Of a stretch of 64,000 nt of DNA, positions 1 through 11,859 are shown one piece after another (position 1 is the stretch's first letter; every line of letters begins with the position of its first letter). A program made the translations under genes and the position numbers. This stretch comes from Saccharina japonica (lineage: Eukaryota; Sar; Phaeophyceae; Laminariales; Laminariaceae): assembly GCA_008828725.1 (NCBI GenBank), contig MEHQ01002936.1, positions 62,001 through 126,000 of the forward strand, read 5' to 3'. The notes under the pieces were generated by a model. The model was not told the origin of the DNA and ran no database searches. It worked only from the letters and a program-made list of their open reading frames with translations.

Positions 1-162
1 GTTATCCATATCGAAACAAAGGAAGGGCTTAACACGTTACCCTATATTTTCACGTATTGCAATACGTTCGATTCCGTCAAGATAACACAGTATATATCCT
101 ATGTACAAGTACTTGCCATATTAGTAGCTACACCCAGTATCAGCCAGCTATAAGGAACGTTA

Positions 163-462
163 CTATGTTCTATCGCCTAAAGCGGCATGTATGTACTGGT
201 TTATCGCCCTTGCCTCAGTCTTGTCGATGAACCCGTACTCTCGGACACGGCAGAAATATACGTTTTCTGTAAAAGAGACGTTGGAAAGCTCTTGAAGAGG
301 CCCAATGCTAATAACAGCGGGTCCTTCAACGCCAGCCCTGTTCGCCACAAAGCTGGTGTTTAAAACACGCATAGACCCCGTGTGGAAGATCGCTCCCCCT
401 GAGGTCCCTGTCAAATCGATGGAGGCAGTCAAATGTAGTGAAGGGCTCGTACGCTCGACCAT
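163..462 (-). CDS. Pmp-like right-handed beta-helix exon(s), partial
   Basis: The 99-residue minus-strand frame contains typical beta-helix repeat wording: GGAIFHTGSMRVLNTSFVAN, then GPAVISIGPLQELSNVSFTEN. The GGA[IV] turn followed by a short strand and a (N)xSFxxN turn is the hallmark of polymorphic-outer-membrane-protein (Pmp) repeats, which form extracellular or surface parallel beta-helices. A pyrimidine-rich stretch ending in CAG precedes the GGAIF segment, so the real exon probably begins near position 395 rather than at the first Met. The tail after NVYFC is less repeat-like and may be intron. The second half resembles the segment at 16567-16752. Biochemical function is unknown; proteins of this class are generally secreted or cell-surface. 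Family is fairly sure; exon limits are not. Confidence 0.55.
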   Translation of the reverse strand: MVERTSPSLHLTASIDLTGTSGGAIFHTGSMRVLNTSFVANRAGVEGPAVISIGPLQELSNVSFTENVYFCRVREYGFIDKTEARAINQYIHAALGDRT

Positions 463-2260
463 TTTTTCTTAGAACGTAATACGAGTATGTATACTCTCTG
501 CGACCGTCAACCGTGCGGTTTTCCCGCCAGCGGGCAGTGGTGGCATTGATAACTGATAGTCGGCATGAGGTTGTTTATACTGCACACCGCACGCTTTGAT
601 TGCCACAAGCGACACATACCCCAACCTTGGAGCTGGCTGAAACTGAACGCCATATTTCCTTCCCGTCTAAAGTTCACTCTATTCTTGCAAGTCAGACCCT
701 GAACGTTTGCACACGTGTTCGATGATCCCCTGCCAAACCGTTACCGACGGGATATATTTATGTTTCCACTTAAAATCGCTGCTTTGAAAATATTCGGAAA
801 CCGTTTAGCCTCCAGGAACCCCACTCGCCGGCGAAGAAATATGGGAAACTGGCATTTGCTATCGTCTTGGTAGGGCCAAATTGATAACGCCTGTGCAAAC
901 CTCCAGGGTTTGACGCGGACATAAGTCCTGCACCCTTAGACGTGGCTGCCAAAACGTGTGGGAGGTACAACTTACGACGCTGCCTCGTATTTACTTATGT
1001 ACATGATAGGATCGACCTAAGGTGTTGCATTTTCCGTATTGCTGACCTCACTCAGTCAGTGCTTCGACCATAAAAACAAAAGTGTATAGACGTGCCTTGG
1101 AGTACCTGCCGCCAACTGAGTTTGAAACACTGATTAACCCCAACACGTCGGCTGTTCGAGACCCTGTAGCCGGGGCCCTGATACTCCTGTTTCAAGTTAA
1201 ACTGAACGCATCTGAAGTTGTACGCACTATCCCTATTCACCATGGTGCAAAGCGTGGGGATGGTTTCAACAATGCACGAGGAATAGCAGGTAGGTCGTCC
1301 ACAGTTTTTTTGTAATGTATCTGGTACCTGGTAAACTAAGCGAGTATGTCGGACTGTTTTCCAGTACGCGTACGAATAAGAGATATATACGGCGCACTTA
1401 TATCTTACTGGTATACTGTATTGTATAATGGACCGCTTATTCTTCGAGAGACTAGGAACAAACTAACTTAAAGTTTGTGAACAGGCATATAGCATTCGGA
1501 GTTGAGGAGCGACCATATATCTGCGGGTTCGGGACCATGGCAGCTCCCTAAGACATGTACTCGACATTGTGACTCAATGTGATGGCTACTGAGGTTCCCG
1601 CTTTGAGTTGATATCGCTGTGTCGAAATCGCTTGCGTCGTGGTATTCTTGTGCGAGCTTCTCGTTCCTGGCCCCGACCTGGGCCAAGTAGCCGGCTGGAT
1701 ACTGAAGGAGTATTTCTTGTGCGGTTGTTATTCCGACTACAAGTGTAAGTTAAAAGCTATTTCTGTAGCTTACGGAACGTGGAGCAACTTCAACGCATGG
1801 ATGTATCCTCAGCGTTAGTGTGGGTGGAGATTCGGGTACTAAACCTATGATTAATGCTATGCTTACTGAAACGTGCGGCGTATCACCACAGGGCGCTAAG
1901 TAAAATATCGAAAACAACAAACTCCCAACCGAGTGACCCCATCAACACGCTCTCGGCTGACATTCACGGCACCCCTCTGGAGACGCATTTCAGTCAAGTT
2001 CCTCGTGTACAACACTCCGTGTTCGAGCAAATTGTATAACGTACAATGATGAAGTTTGAGCAAATTGGCGTTTTGCTGGATAATCGAGGCTGTGCCATTG
2101 CCAACACGAGGCCGCCCAACCCAAGTCCATGCCTAACGCAGCCCTTTTTCATCGTAGGCTCTTTCGGTTTACGAAGTGCGTAACAGTAACAGGCAACTAT
2201 CCCATACCACAAAAGCCATTCCATGTTTTCAATATGTAAAATGTTTGCCGCGCCCACACC
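463..2260. other. Intergenic or intronic DNA, no gene recognised
   Basis: No family is recognised on either strand. A 73-residue minus-strand frame at 1468-1686 has balanced composition and could be an exon of the flanking beta-helix gene, but shows no motif. The right edge is the start of the tyrosine-recombinase retrotransposon. Confidence 0.4.
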
Positions 2261-2410
2261 AGTAAAATCTTTGACCAATCAGCTGAAACAACCGTTGGAA
2301 CAAAAGAGGTGGTTCCAGGGTTGGTTCGAGTGTATGAGTTTCGGTGGGCTACCGCTCGATACGTCGATCGAGGGCGAGCGGAGCAGCGAGGACCATGGTA
2401 GCACAGGAAA
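2261..2410 (+). repeat. Split direct repeat A1
   Basis: About 150 bases matching 11575-11730 with scattered mismatches. Both begin AGTAAAATC, share an identical stretch of more than 20 bases around GGAACAAAAGAGGTGGTTCC, share GAGTTTCGGTGGGCT, and end near GCAGCGAGGA. The upstream flanks do not match, so the element's left end is placed at 2261. A 153-residue open frame (2223-2684) runs through A1 but crosses the element boundary and is not supported as a gene. Confidence 0.85.
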
Positions 2411-4363
2411 GCTTCAGATGAGTAACACCAACATGCCTCGCCCCGCGACCAGGGCCACGGCGAAACCGGACAGTTTGCCGGCCCCGACGCTGGCACCTGC
2501 CGTGCCAGCCCTGCGTCCGGACTGGAGCTCGGCCGTGCCAATACCTGCGGATATCCCACGGGGAAGTCTGCATTGCATGGTGCGGACGCAACTTGGCATC
2601 CCAACGGTGTGCGACCCCGCGCGAGTATTTACACGACAGGAGTTTCGTGATTATGATTTATCGCAGAATGTGATCAACGAATAATGTTGATTATTGGTCG
2701 ATCTACAACACGGGCGAGAGCGCTTGTTCCTCAGACAGTGGCGGGTACGCACTCATTCGGGAAATATATTATACATGGTTTTTGTATGCTATCTTCATTT
2801 ACGGGTCTTGTAGTCAATAGAACCACGCGTACAGCTACTGGCGCTGCTGCTGCTTTCTATTTCTATCGCGGCTTTTCCGGCGGCGGTCGCGTTTTATTGT
2901 ACACCGCAGCAGCGTCCGCTTCGGCTGAGGGGTGCACAAAACAAATTAAAATAAATATATACATACATACTGTCACATAGTGCCTATATGTAAATATACG
3001 TACAACAAAGAAAAACGCAGTGGAGCTAACGGGCAGTACGGTAGTTCGCAGTAGAGAATATTACCACACGCGGCGGTCGGGGCTGGAGAACAGCAAGACA
3101 CCGGGGTGTACGGGTACGTGGTTCGCACGCGCGTGGATCAGAGGCAAGCAATACACGTCGAAGCTCGGGGGGGGGCATACAGGCCTCAGCACACGTCGTT
3201 TCAAGCGGTAAGGTCGGCTGACGTCGATTTCAAACCTCGCGGTAGAGTCAAACGACTACGGGGACGGACGCGCAGCGCGCAACACGCAAAATCGCAGCTA
3301 TTGATTTGGTGGGAAAGCCCAGGCAGTGGCGATCGCGGCTAGCGATGCCGCCAGCACGCGGTAGATAATGGGGGCAAGCGTAACGGCTGCGAGGCATACG
3401 TGTGATGCATGCGGGAACCGGGGTGCGCCACAAATCAAGGCGTGGAGCCATCAAATCACATAGCAACGATAACATACGGCGCACGTAGGCAGGGAGCCGA
3501 GCACAAATCAAAATACATTACGTATTTGAGCTATATTGCAGGACAACGCCGTATCATCGATCACGGAAGATGCCCTTCCAAATCGACGCATAAGGGAAAT
3601 GTGGGGGTTTCTGTAGTTTTGCGGTTTCGTGCGGCTACAATAGTTATTGCTGACCCCGCCAGGGTAGGCGTCTAGCTTACGCGCGAGGGTCAATAATTGT
3701 TAGGAACCCTATGTACGCGGTCACGCGCAAAAACGCCAGACACTGTTGGACACGCGGGGATCTGCGATTGCCACGCGGTAGAATTAAGAAAGAGTACGAC
3801 GCGCAGTTGGAGCGTGGTAACCGCTTTTAATAATATGAAATCAATTGATGAAATATTACACTGAGATGGGATGCTAAACCCCCCCAGGTTCAGCCCCATG
3901 AGGAAGCACTGGACCCCGCCCGATCTACTGCGCCATGACTGGTCGCGCCGCCGCTTAATATTGCTGATGGGCTCACACGACGATGCCCCCGGACTGCCTC
4001 CCCCCCCCCGCCCCCCCCGTACTGCGCGGTATGTGCGCAGATGCAAATGGTGCTGCCCCCACTACTGAAGTTGATGCGCAATGCCGACGGCAGGGCTACG
4101 TGGTTCGACTTTGACCGCCAGCTGCGCGTCGCCGCGGAGTTAACCTTCGACCTCGGGCTGGCGGAAGAGCGACGAGTGTTGAATGCCGTTATGTTTCGGA
4201 AATAGGCTCCTCGACCAGGGGTCGGACTCTGCGCAGGTGTTGTTCCTATTCACAGACAAATCCCCCAATGCTCGGAGGGCGGACCGCGCTCGGCTCGCCT
4301 TAGACAAGGTGGGAATGACGGCCCTCGTGGAAGCGAGGAAGGGCGTCGGGGGCGGGGGGAGCG
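2411..4363 (+). other. 5' region of the retrotransposon, no recognised domain
   Basis: Only short broken frames are seen. At about 4050-4195 a plus-strand frame reads LLKLMRNADGRATWFDFDR and onward as plausible protein, so the gag N-terminus may start here out of frame with the zinc-knuckle part. Homopolymer C runs at about 4000-4020 are likely places for indels. Confidence 0.4.
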
Positions 4364-4828
4364 TTGTCCACCCCGGCTCCCGCTCGTCTCCACGGGTACG
4401 GAGCGGCGGCCCGCTCTTCCGGAAGGGCGTCATACCCTTCCACGGCCCCGCACCAGGGCCCTCCGCAGGCGCCGGCGCAAGGGTGTGTCCTGCCGAGGAG
4501 GGCGCCGCGGGCGACATCAGCGTCCGGCTACACCTCTAGCTACACCTCAGCGCGGGGGCAGGGTCGCGGCGGCCGGTCTTACACCGGCTAGGGGCGAAGG
4601 GAAGGGCCACCCCCTGGCCCCTTGGCGACCCGTGACCTGCAGGAGATCGAGCGGTGCAACCGTCAGCTGGAGGAGCTCCAGCAGACATTCAAGAAGGTCC
4701 CCGGGGCGCCGACGTGCGACAACTGCACACGGGCTGTGATAAACCCTCACCACGACTACAAGCAATGTGCCTTCTCTGTGTGCAGGACCTGCAAGCTGGG
4801 CGGGCATCGCGCCAACATTTGTCCGTAG
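4364..4828 (+). pseudogene. Gag-like protein with a CCHC zinc knuckle, broken
   Basis: The C-terminal reading frame from 4622 encodes a short coiled-coil-like segment (EIERCNRQLEELQQTFKKV), then CDNC, and ends with CRTCKLGGHRANIC. The last segment is an exact C-x2-C-x4-H-x4-C retroviral-type zinc knuckle, which in gag proteins binds the element RNA. Upstream, from 4364, the same frame is Pro/Ala/Gly/Arg-rich and low complexity; a TAG at 4589-4591 separates it from the knuckle part. Position between A1 and the reverse transcriptase is where gag belongs in DIRS/Ngaro elements. The knuckle is seen directly; the gag role is inferred from motif plus position. True start unknown. Confidence 0.65.
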
Positions 4829-6875
4829 TTCGGGTGCAGGCGGCGTCCGGGAAGAGGAAGGAGAGGCAGAGAAGCGAGGTCCGCCAGGGGGGGGGGGCAT
4901 ATAGATAGAGCTGGTCAAGTTTGGTCGCGTTTAGGCCTCGAGCGGGGCAAGCATATGCCAGCGGCCGTGCTCGACTGAAGATTAGGTTCCCTACGCCTTG
5001 GACCGGAGTGTAGCCAACACGTCAAATGATTGTGGCATGGAAACACACGTACCATCTGTAAAATGACTCGGAGTAGGCAACGGAGTCCAGGTGGCCATCG
5101 GAACCAGGCAGGGTAGAGCGGGTGGGAGGGGTGTAGAGTAGCGGCGGGGGGCGGCACGTGAGCTTGAAGCAAGCATAGCGAAGGTACGGATCGAGGATCG
5201 AGCGGTTGGAATGGGTGTACAGCAGCGGAGGGGAAAGCGCGTGAGTTTAAGGCAAGCACAGATGATTTTACGGGTCCGGACAGACCTTCGCGAGGGGGGC
5301 CCGTACGATAGTGCCTTTGAGGTATAAACAAAACATGAAATGCCGGTACAACATAGCATCAACGAACAAGGTGGTCCGTCTAGAGCGAGAGAAGGGGAGG
5401 GCAGAGACCAGGAAAATAATAACATGCTCGCGCAAGGCGCGCGGGGAACGAATATTTTTTTACACCAGCTTCGATGAAATGTGATTTGCCGGTATTGAGT
5501 CTCGCTGGTGGCGTGTGATGGCTGCCGTCCACAAACTTATTATGTGTGAGGGCCTTCGGGTTACCGTTTTTTTTATTGTTTTGTATCTGTATTATATTTT
5601 TATCTTCACTTTACTTTGCATGTGGTCGGTGTAAGTGAGAGATGATGGTGCTCAAACATGGGACGGAGATTAGGAGGCTGTGTCTTGGCCGGCCATCGCC
5701 AAGCGAGTCTGTCTTACCGTACGGTAGCTACGAGCCGTTACACTCGTTACCCGCCGATCCGGCGAATATTCGGATCTCTCGCCATTGCGTCCCCCAAGTA
5801 CTGTTCTACTGATGGAGACATTTATGCCGAATTGGTACGTCAAACGACGAAGGATGGTTGCATGCATGCCGTTCGCTTTCTCATCACTTCCCGGAATCGC
5901 TTGGAATATGTTTCCTTGCGCGCCCTGCCTTGGGTTATGCACATAATTTACGAGTTCGAGGGTAACCAAACGGTACACTTTTGTATGCCTTTTCCCTTGG
6001 ATCATTTTATTTTTGATTTCCGGACAAGCGAAATCACAAAGACGCTTGCTTACATTGCACAACAAAGACGGCATACACACAACACACGCATCGGTACCAC
6101 GGGTCGTGGTACTAACGGCTGCTTCTCAGCTGCACAAAGAGCGATCATAATCAGATGGTCGGGTAACAATTATGGGAACACAGGTAAAGGGCGACACACC
6201 GCATCAGTAGCACCACCCGCTTCGCAATAAGACGCATGTGCTATCGTGGGTGCATTCAAACGAAGGGAAAATGTACGACTTTAGGTTGGAGGAGCGCCAC
6301 CATCATCACCACAGCAAGCGCCAACGTAGTTGCCGTACCAATGACGCTTATCAGTACACATAAAAAATCCTCTGTGGAGGGCACCCGCACACTTTATTCC
6401 GCTATCTGTATTGAGGATCGTAGGCACGACCGCGACTCGCGCATCGTCCATTATATACAATTACATACAACGTTGAACGCATGTCGATAAGACACCACCC
6501 GAAGTCGCTTTGCTCGTGTCGGCGTGGCCTTTGTGTTTACTGGGCGGTTGGTTAAGCCTGACAGCATCGCGTTCCACTAGTGTAACGAGAACAGGGGACT
6601 TGTCAGTGCCTAGCCCGTTCGGAGAAACATTTGAAGCTGAATTGGAATCGGCATCTTTAACAAGCCATTTACATAAATAAACAAGATTCATGATAGGCAA
6701 ACGATAGGTATCGAAAACACAGGAAGCGCGCGGAAGGCTTCACACCTCAGCTATACCGCCACCGGAAGCATACCGCGACTTTCATTCACCGAAGTATCAC
6801 GTACAATAATGGAGGACGGGCCGGCATGCGCGCGCACACAGAACACAAAGAGAGAGAAGGCAAGCGGTATATTAT
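4829..6875 (+). other. Two-kilobase spacer between gag and RT, possible secondary insertion
   Basis: In related elements gag and RT are normally close, so 2 kb here is long. It holds a diverged tandem duplication of about 85 bases (5131-5180 against 5215-5264, both reading ...GTGAGnTTnAnGCAAGCA...). It also holds a 190-residue open frame on the plus strand at 5658-6230 with an ordinary amino-acid mix (for example AELVRQTTKDGCMHAVRFL) but no family I know. A later insertion is possible. Confidence 0.35.
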
Positions 6876-9164
6876 TTGTTTGAGCGTCTCGCCTATACGC
6901 GCGCGGTACTTGGACTCGAGCCGATGGTGCAAGCAACTCGACAGCGCCAAGCCCTAGTACAGCCAATCTTCCCCGCCATACCGACGCGCAACGTGACGGA
7001 ACTCAAGTGGGTACGATCGGGCGGTCTGCCCCCGGTGCCGGGGGAGTGGCCAACATGGAAAGACGTGTATCGGGACCCCATGCAGGGGTCGTTGCGCCGC
7101 ATGCCGTGGCGGGCCCCGATATGGGACGCCGTGACGAGCGGGGGCTGGTTCATGCCGGGTTTGTTGCGCGAACGCGCGGAGGTTTGGGATAAGGTGGTCC
7201 TCCCGGGACACCACCTTCGCAGAGCGCTGGTATCGTATGTGCGGGACGGGGTGAGTGTCTCCGAGTTTCTACTCTATTGGCATAAGGACACATCCGTGGA
7301 CTCCCCGTACAACGGGCACACGTTCGCGGGAGCCGTGTTTGCTAACCGGATCCCTCCCGCACATGCGGCCTTCGTCAAGGCGGAGTTGAGCGCACTCATC
7401 GCACTAGAATTTGTAGTGAAGTGGACGGACGTACGGGGCCCCTCGGGCCGTCAAAGGTCTCGTTTGATCGAGGCGTTGTCCGTCGAGGAAAACAAACCGC
7501 ACCTGATTTACGACGCGCGCCCTTTAAACAAGGTATGTAAAGGGTTCCCTTTTCCATGGACACTGTGGCACGCGTGGCCCGAGTGGCATCGGAGGGATGC
7601 TGCCAGGGTTCGCTCGACGACTCATCGGGTTTCCACCACGTCCTCCTGCACCCGGCCTCATGGCCCTTCTTTGGGCTGCGGTGCCAGAACGTAGACTACG
7701 CATGGACCGTCTTACCGTTTGGGTGGTGCGAAAGCCCGTACGCCTACCACTTGTTGAGCGAGGCTAAAGTGGCGTTCCTGCGGCCTAAAGGGACCCCCGC
7801 CCTGGCGTACATAGACGACTCGTGGCTGGCCAATGTGCAGAGCACGCACGGGCAGTCAGCGCGGGCGCAGTGGCCGGCCGCGGGAGAGGCCATCCACGTG
7901 GAAATGTTAGTGTTATGGATGTGCGGTTACTTCCTATCGCAGAGGAAGTGCGGCATGCGTCCGACCAAGGTACAGCGATACATTGGAATGCTGTGCGACT
8001 TCGACTCGGCATCGGTTCGCGTTCCCCCGAAGGAGATGGCCTCGCTACACGATTTTCTGCCGACAGCCCTTGCAGCGAAGAAGCTTTCGTTACACACGAT
8101 AGAACGCGTCGAGGGAAAGTGCATGAGCTTGACGGTTGCCATCCGACGAGAATCTCTGTGGACACATGCTATGTTCACTGTAATCGCGAAGCTCGAAAAT
8201 CGGAACTGCGCCAGATCGATTTGTCGAGAGTCGAGTATGGACACCTACGAGGGGAATCCCGACAGTGGGTCGGCATTTCGGTCCCGTGAAAGAAGGCTTG
8301 CCACTTTACGGCGGCTCTCACCGTCGGCGCTATGGACGCATCATTCACCGCGTGGGGAGCGGTGATCAACGCGACGGCGGTACCGTTTCGCGTGGGGGCC
8401 GTCTTCCCGGAAGACTGGGTAGGAGATTTTCGCGCTGTTCCACGTTCTACTCCAGTTCTGCACCCGATTCCCCGACGTGCTTCGGCGGGCGCAGATTGTG
8501 GTCGATGTGGATAACGATGCGGTAGTGGGCGCGTTCCGGATGGAACGGGCCAAACACCCCGTGACGCACGGGTTGTTGGTCCAACTGTTTACGCTGCAGG
8601 TCGACTTTGGCTTTATGCTGATGTTAAGATGGGTCCCGACCGCCGACAATGGCATCGCGGACGCCATCTCCAGACCCTCTCGAGAATACCTTATCCGCAT
8701 GAACCCGCGCGCGCTCCAAGAGCTGTGGGGGGCGTTAGGCCCATGTAATTTTGGTCTCATGGCCTCCACGGAGTCCGTTCAGAAGGTCCCCGGCCGTAAT
8801 GACAGGTTGCTTTTCTTTTCGCAGTACGACTGCGAAGGATCGTCGGACAGACGTACTGGCGCAAGACGTATCGCGGTTGCCGGGAACGGGCGAGGGAATG
8901 TTTGGTTACGGTTTCCCTCCCCCAGTAATGGTAGGCGTTGTCGTCCAGCACGTGAAGGAATGGCAGGCCCACGCGGTAATCGTCGTGCCGGATACCCGGA
9001 GGTTTTGGTTCCCGGCGGTACGGCAGGCATCCATCCGATCAGTCATCGTGGCACCGAGAGCTGCGAGGGACGTCTTCCAGTGGCCTAGCCACCGCGAGGG
9101 CGTAAAGGAGTGGCAGTATCCCAAATGGGTTATGTGTGCGTACGAAGTAGACTTCGGTCGTTAA
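6876..9164 (+). pseudogene. Reverse transcriptase - RNase H polyprotein of the tyrosine-recombinase element
   Basis: Four consecutive frames join into one RT/RNase H protein. 6876 to about 7555 gives the N-terminal part and the RT fingers (LIYDARPLNKVCKGFPF). From about 7556 come palm motif A (SLDDSSGFHHV, about 7610), LPFGWCESPY, and the catalytic YIDD box at 7808-7819, then the thumb (GKCMSLTVAIRRESLWTHAMF). About 8200-8420 gives a bridge and the RNase H start (MDASFTAWGAV), with a TGA at 8287-8289. 8423-8850 gives EIFALFHVLLQF, VDVDNDAVVGAF and ADAISRPSRE, the remaining RNase H acidic sites. About 8850-9164 is the C-terminal domain ending YEVDFGR. Shifts lie near 7555, 8200, 8420 and 8850. 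At 8420 roughly ten codons before the catalytic Glu seem to be missing. Family assignment is secure; the gene is dead unless several breaks are sequencing errors. Confidence 0.93.
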
Positions 9165-9270
9165 GGGCCACATGCCAGGCATTATGTAGCGTAACAACAC
9201 AAACAACCAACCGAACACACAATAATATCAGCATCACCAATCTGCCCCCCCCCCCCTTTCCCCACGTCGA

Positions 9271-11366
9271 TTGATCGGTGGGCAGCACGATCAAAGTGTG
9301 CGAGACGGCGAAGGCCAACAGGGGAATGCGTCAGCCAGGGAGGCTGCTCGCATACGCGGGCGAGTCCCAGGCCTGCGCTGTGCAAGCCGCAGGTCGGAGC
9401 ACAGAGACAGGTTTAAGTTTTGCTCGCACTGCGGAGCACAGTCGTACCGGGGCGCACCAGTCCTGCGTGACCCGTTAACGCCGCTCGTCGAGATTAATGC
9501 CGAAAGGCTGCAAGCTCGACGGGCGTCAATACCGGCAAGGTTGGAAGGCCGTCCGGGTCAGCCCCGTAAGAGTAAAATAGCAGATGCTTTCGACGCGTTT
9601 CATTAGGCATACTCAGACGGGCACCGTGGGTGGGAAACCGCGACGGATAACGACGTTTTTGACTGGCGCTGCTACTTAGACTCGCAAGGCCGAGGAACGA
9701 CGTGGGTAAATGACGCGACGTGCCCTGGGGTAGGGTCCTCGGGGGGGGAAGCGTGTGCGCAACTACCAGTTGCGCAAAGCAAGACGCAGCGGCGTCGATC
9801 GACAAAGGACTTGTATCAAGGTTACGGGTGACCACGAAGGAATTGTCGGGCAAGGGGAAGGAATGGGACCCCGTAGAGAAGCGGGGAAACCATTGCTCTA
9901 GCTCGCTGTTAGAGTCGTACCTCACATGTGTGAGCCACACGCAGAAACAAGTAGGCGTCCCGGTTAAGCAAGCAGCCCCACTATTATCGCACGACTTCGC
10001 CAGGCTGCTGCAAAACCTGAGGCAACGAGATCAGTCCGCAGCGTCGATGTCCGCTCGAATTGAGATTACCCGAGACATTGCGCTGTTTTCCCTGACGTTC
10101 GAGGCGTTGAGTAAGGGTGACGACCTATCTATTACCATGGGCTCGCAGGTACTGCAGACCCTTAACTTTCCGTTCGGGAAAACGTTGGGGCGATCGGCCG
10201 AAGCAGTGGTCGTGTCGGCGGACATGGAATCCCCGCAGACATGTGCGTTCAGGGGGGTCACCGAGCACATTTCCGCCGCAGGGATGATTGGGTGGGACTT
10301 AGCGGAGGGTCACCTGTCCCCGGTAGTCCTTGCGGATGGGAGCCGGGGACTACGACGGAGGGACGTGATAGGAAGTCCCTGATTTGCGATGTGTTTGTTC
10401 AATTTCAGAACTATTGTTCGTGGGTTCATCTTCTATTTTTTACATTTGTTTGTAGTGAAGGAACGTACTGTGCCAAACTAATCGACAGCCACACATACAC
10501 ACAGACAACCAATATGCACGTTGTTAGGGTTCACGGAAAGCTGAAGACTATAGCTTTTCAACAATCCTACTTTCAGCCAAAAGGGTAATGTTGCCGGCAG
10601 ATGCGAGGAGAATTATAAACGGCATATCAAAACATACTAAATATTACAGGAGAGATCAATACCAACCGCAGGTCGGCTCGGAATGCGGCGTATTTGGCAT
10701 TTCTGAAACACCTGAGATTTGGGCCGCAGTAATGCAAGCTGAACTTTGACGAATGTTGGTAGTTCTTGCGATACGGGCGTTCTAAGATGGGCACCGCTGC
10801 CGGCGTTTCCATCTCTGGCTCATGTGCAACGCAATATTGTTGGCTATAAGTAACACCGTTGGAAAGCTGATTTCCTCGGCTTTCGTTGAAATCTCAGTAC
10901 ATGTTCATAGGGGCTTTGTGTGTTTATGTATATTGATGTTAGTTGGTTCGGATGTAAATACTTTCTTGCATGAAAAGGAAAAATAATGGCCGAAATCACA
11001 TTATAATCAAAACTATTCTGATAATTTACAAAACAAATGTAAATCCGTTGGGCCTACTTATTATGTTCCTCCGCAATAGTACCCTTGTCAGCACAGTGCA
11101 TGACCGCGGCGCTGCAGGGGCACCTGAGAAAGGCGGGTTTGCCTGACCACTTCACTCTGAACTCCTTGCGAGTGGGAGGCTCGGTGAGTGAGTCGTTGGC
11201 GGGCACAGCAGTTGACGAGATCACCCAGAGAAGGGGGTGGAAGACGGCGAGCATAGCGAAGCACTACATCGGTTCAACGACGAGTGCAGGGGTCCGAGCG
11301 TTTGAAAGGAATCGGGACCACGGCTACGCGCGCGCGAACGAGTTGCCGCTATGCCAGACATTTTAG
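9271..11366 (+). pseudogene. Tyrosine recombinase of the retrotransposon, interrupted
   Basis: This is the enzyme that joins the circular cDNA to the genome in DIRS/Ngaro elements. An N-terminal zinc-ribbon-like stretch with FCSHCG is followed by PRKSKIADAF at about 9560-9600. After a TAG at 9604-9606 the same frame gives WETATDNDVFDWRCYLDSQG. A second frame (about 9770-10380) gives RDIALFSLTFEALSKGDDLS, where the first catalytic Arg normally lies in the R-G-x-D-L context and here reads SKGDDL, and later CAFRGVTEHISAAGMIGWDL. The C-terminal part resumes at 11085: FTLNSLRVGGS (the usual HSLR box with Asn for His), GWKTASIAKHYIG with the nucleophile Tyr codon at 11265-11267. About 0.7 kb of unrelated AT-rich DNA splits it. 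Loss of catalytic residues plus the split make this copy inactive. Confidence 0.87.
10371..11084. other. AT-rich 0.7-kb interruption of the recombinase gene
   Basis: Protein similarity breaks off after ADGSRG (about 10355) and resumes with SAQCMTAALQGHL at 11085. The intervening DNA has a clearly lower GC content than the element. Possible GT (gac|gtgata, about 10366) and AG (gtcag|cacag, about 11091) boundaries exist, but no convincing branch site or polypyrimidine tract was seen. No terminal inverted repeat was found. It may be an intron or a decayed insertion. Confidence 0.5.
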
Positions 11367-11500
11367 TCAGACTTCCCCACATGCCCGAAAAAGTAAGGCT
11401 AACGTATAGACAATATAAGTAAGTTTGGGTGAGACAATACAATACCCGGCCGCTGGCTAAAGCTAACCTAAGAAATACAACGAAGTTCGGGTGGGATCAT

Positions 11501-11573
11501 CGGCCGGGGCAGGAGGCCTCATCCAAATACAATGCTTACATTGAATGCTCGGCGGCAGCGCTAAATAATACTA
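11501..11573 (+). repeat. Split direct repeat B1
   Basis: Matches 11860-11932 (CCTCATCCAAATnCAATnCTTACATT... GGCGGCAGCG nTAAATAATACT) with a few mismatches. It directly precedes A2, as expected for the B1-A2-B2 tail of Ngaro/PAT-type elements. Confidence 0.85.
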
Positions 11574-11574
11574 G

Positions 11575-11730
11575 AGTAAAATCGTTCACCAATTAGCGGG
11601 AAACAACCGTTGGAACAAAAGAGGTGGTTCCAGGGTTGATGCGAGCGTATGAGTTTCGGTGGGCTGCCGCTCGATCAGTCGATCGAGAGCAAGCTGAGCA
11701 GCGAGGAACAGGGTAATAGGTGCAGGAAAA
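11575..11730 (+). repeat. Split direct repeat A2
   Basis: Second copy of the A repeat, matching 2261-2410. It starts AGTAAAATC immediately after B1, giving an abrupt B1/A2 junction, the arrangement predicted for the template that regenerates both ends. Confidence 0.85.
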
Positions 11731-11859
11731 ACACAGACCTTCCCACCCGCCCTACAAGCTTAATTAGTAGTCTTTTTCTGCACGGCCATTTTCAATTCCA
11801 GGGAGAGTCAACGCGCTGAGAGCGCTCTCAGAGCGGAGTTTACCCCGGGCGAGGCCCTC

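Noticed and set aside
1468..1686. Possible minus-strand exon of 73 residues
   Set aside because: Composition is normal but there is no motif and no paired splice sites; kept only as a note.
2223..2684. 153-residue ORF at the left end of the retrotransposon
   Set aside because: It begins outside the element, crosses the A1 repeat and has no domain; the opposite strand is open as well.
5670..6080. Minus-strand 136-residue ORF inside the retrotransposon
   Set aside because: Shadow of the plus-strand 190-residue frame; no motif.
8757..9164. DNA adenine methyltransferase domain, present in some DIRS elements, in the RT/RNase H C-terminus
   Set aside because: The segment FGYGFPPPVMVG ... VVPDTRRFWFPAV lacks a clear DPPY/NPPY methyltransferase box and fits the C-terminal extension of the RNase H polyprotein.
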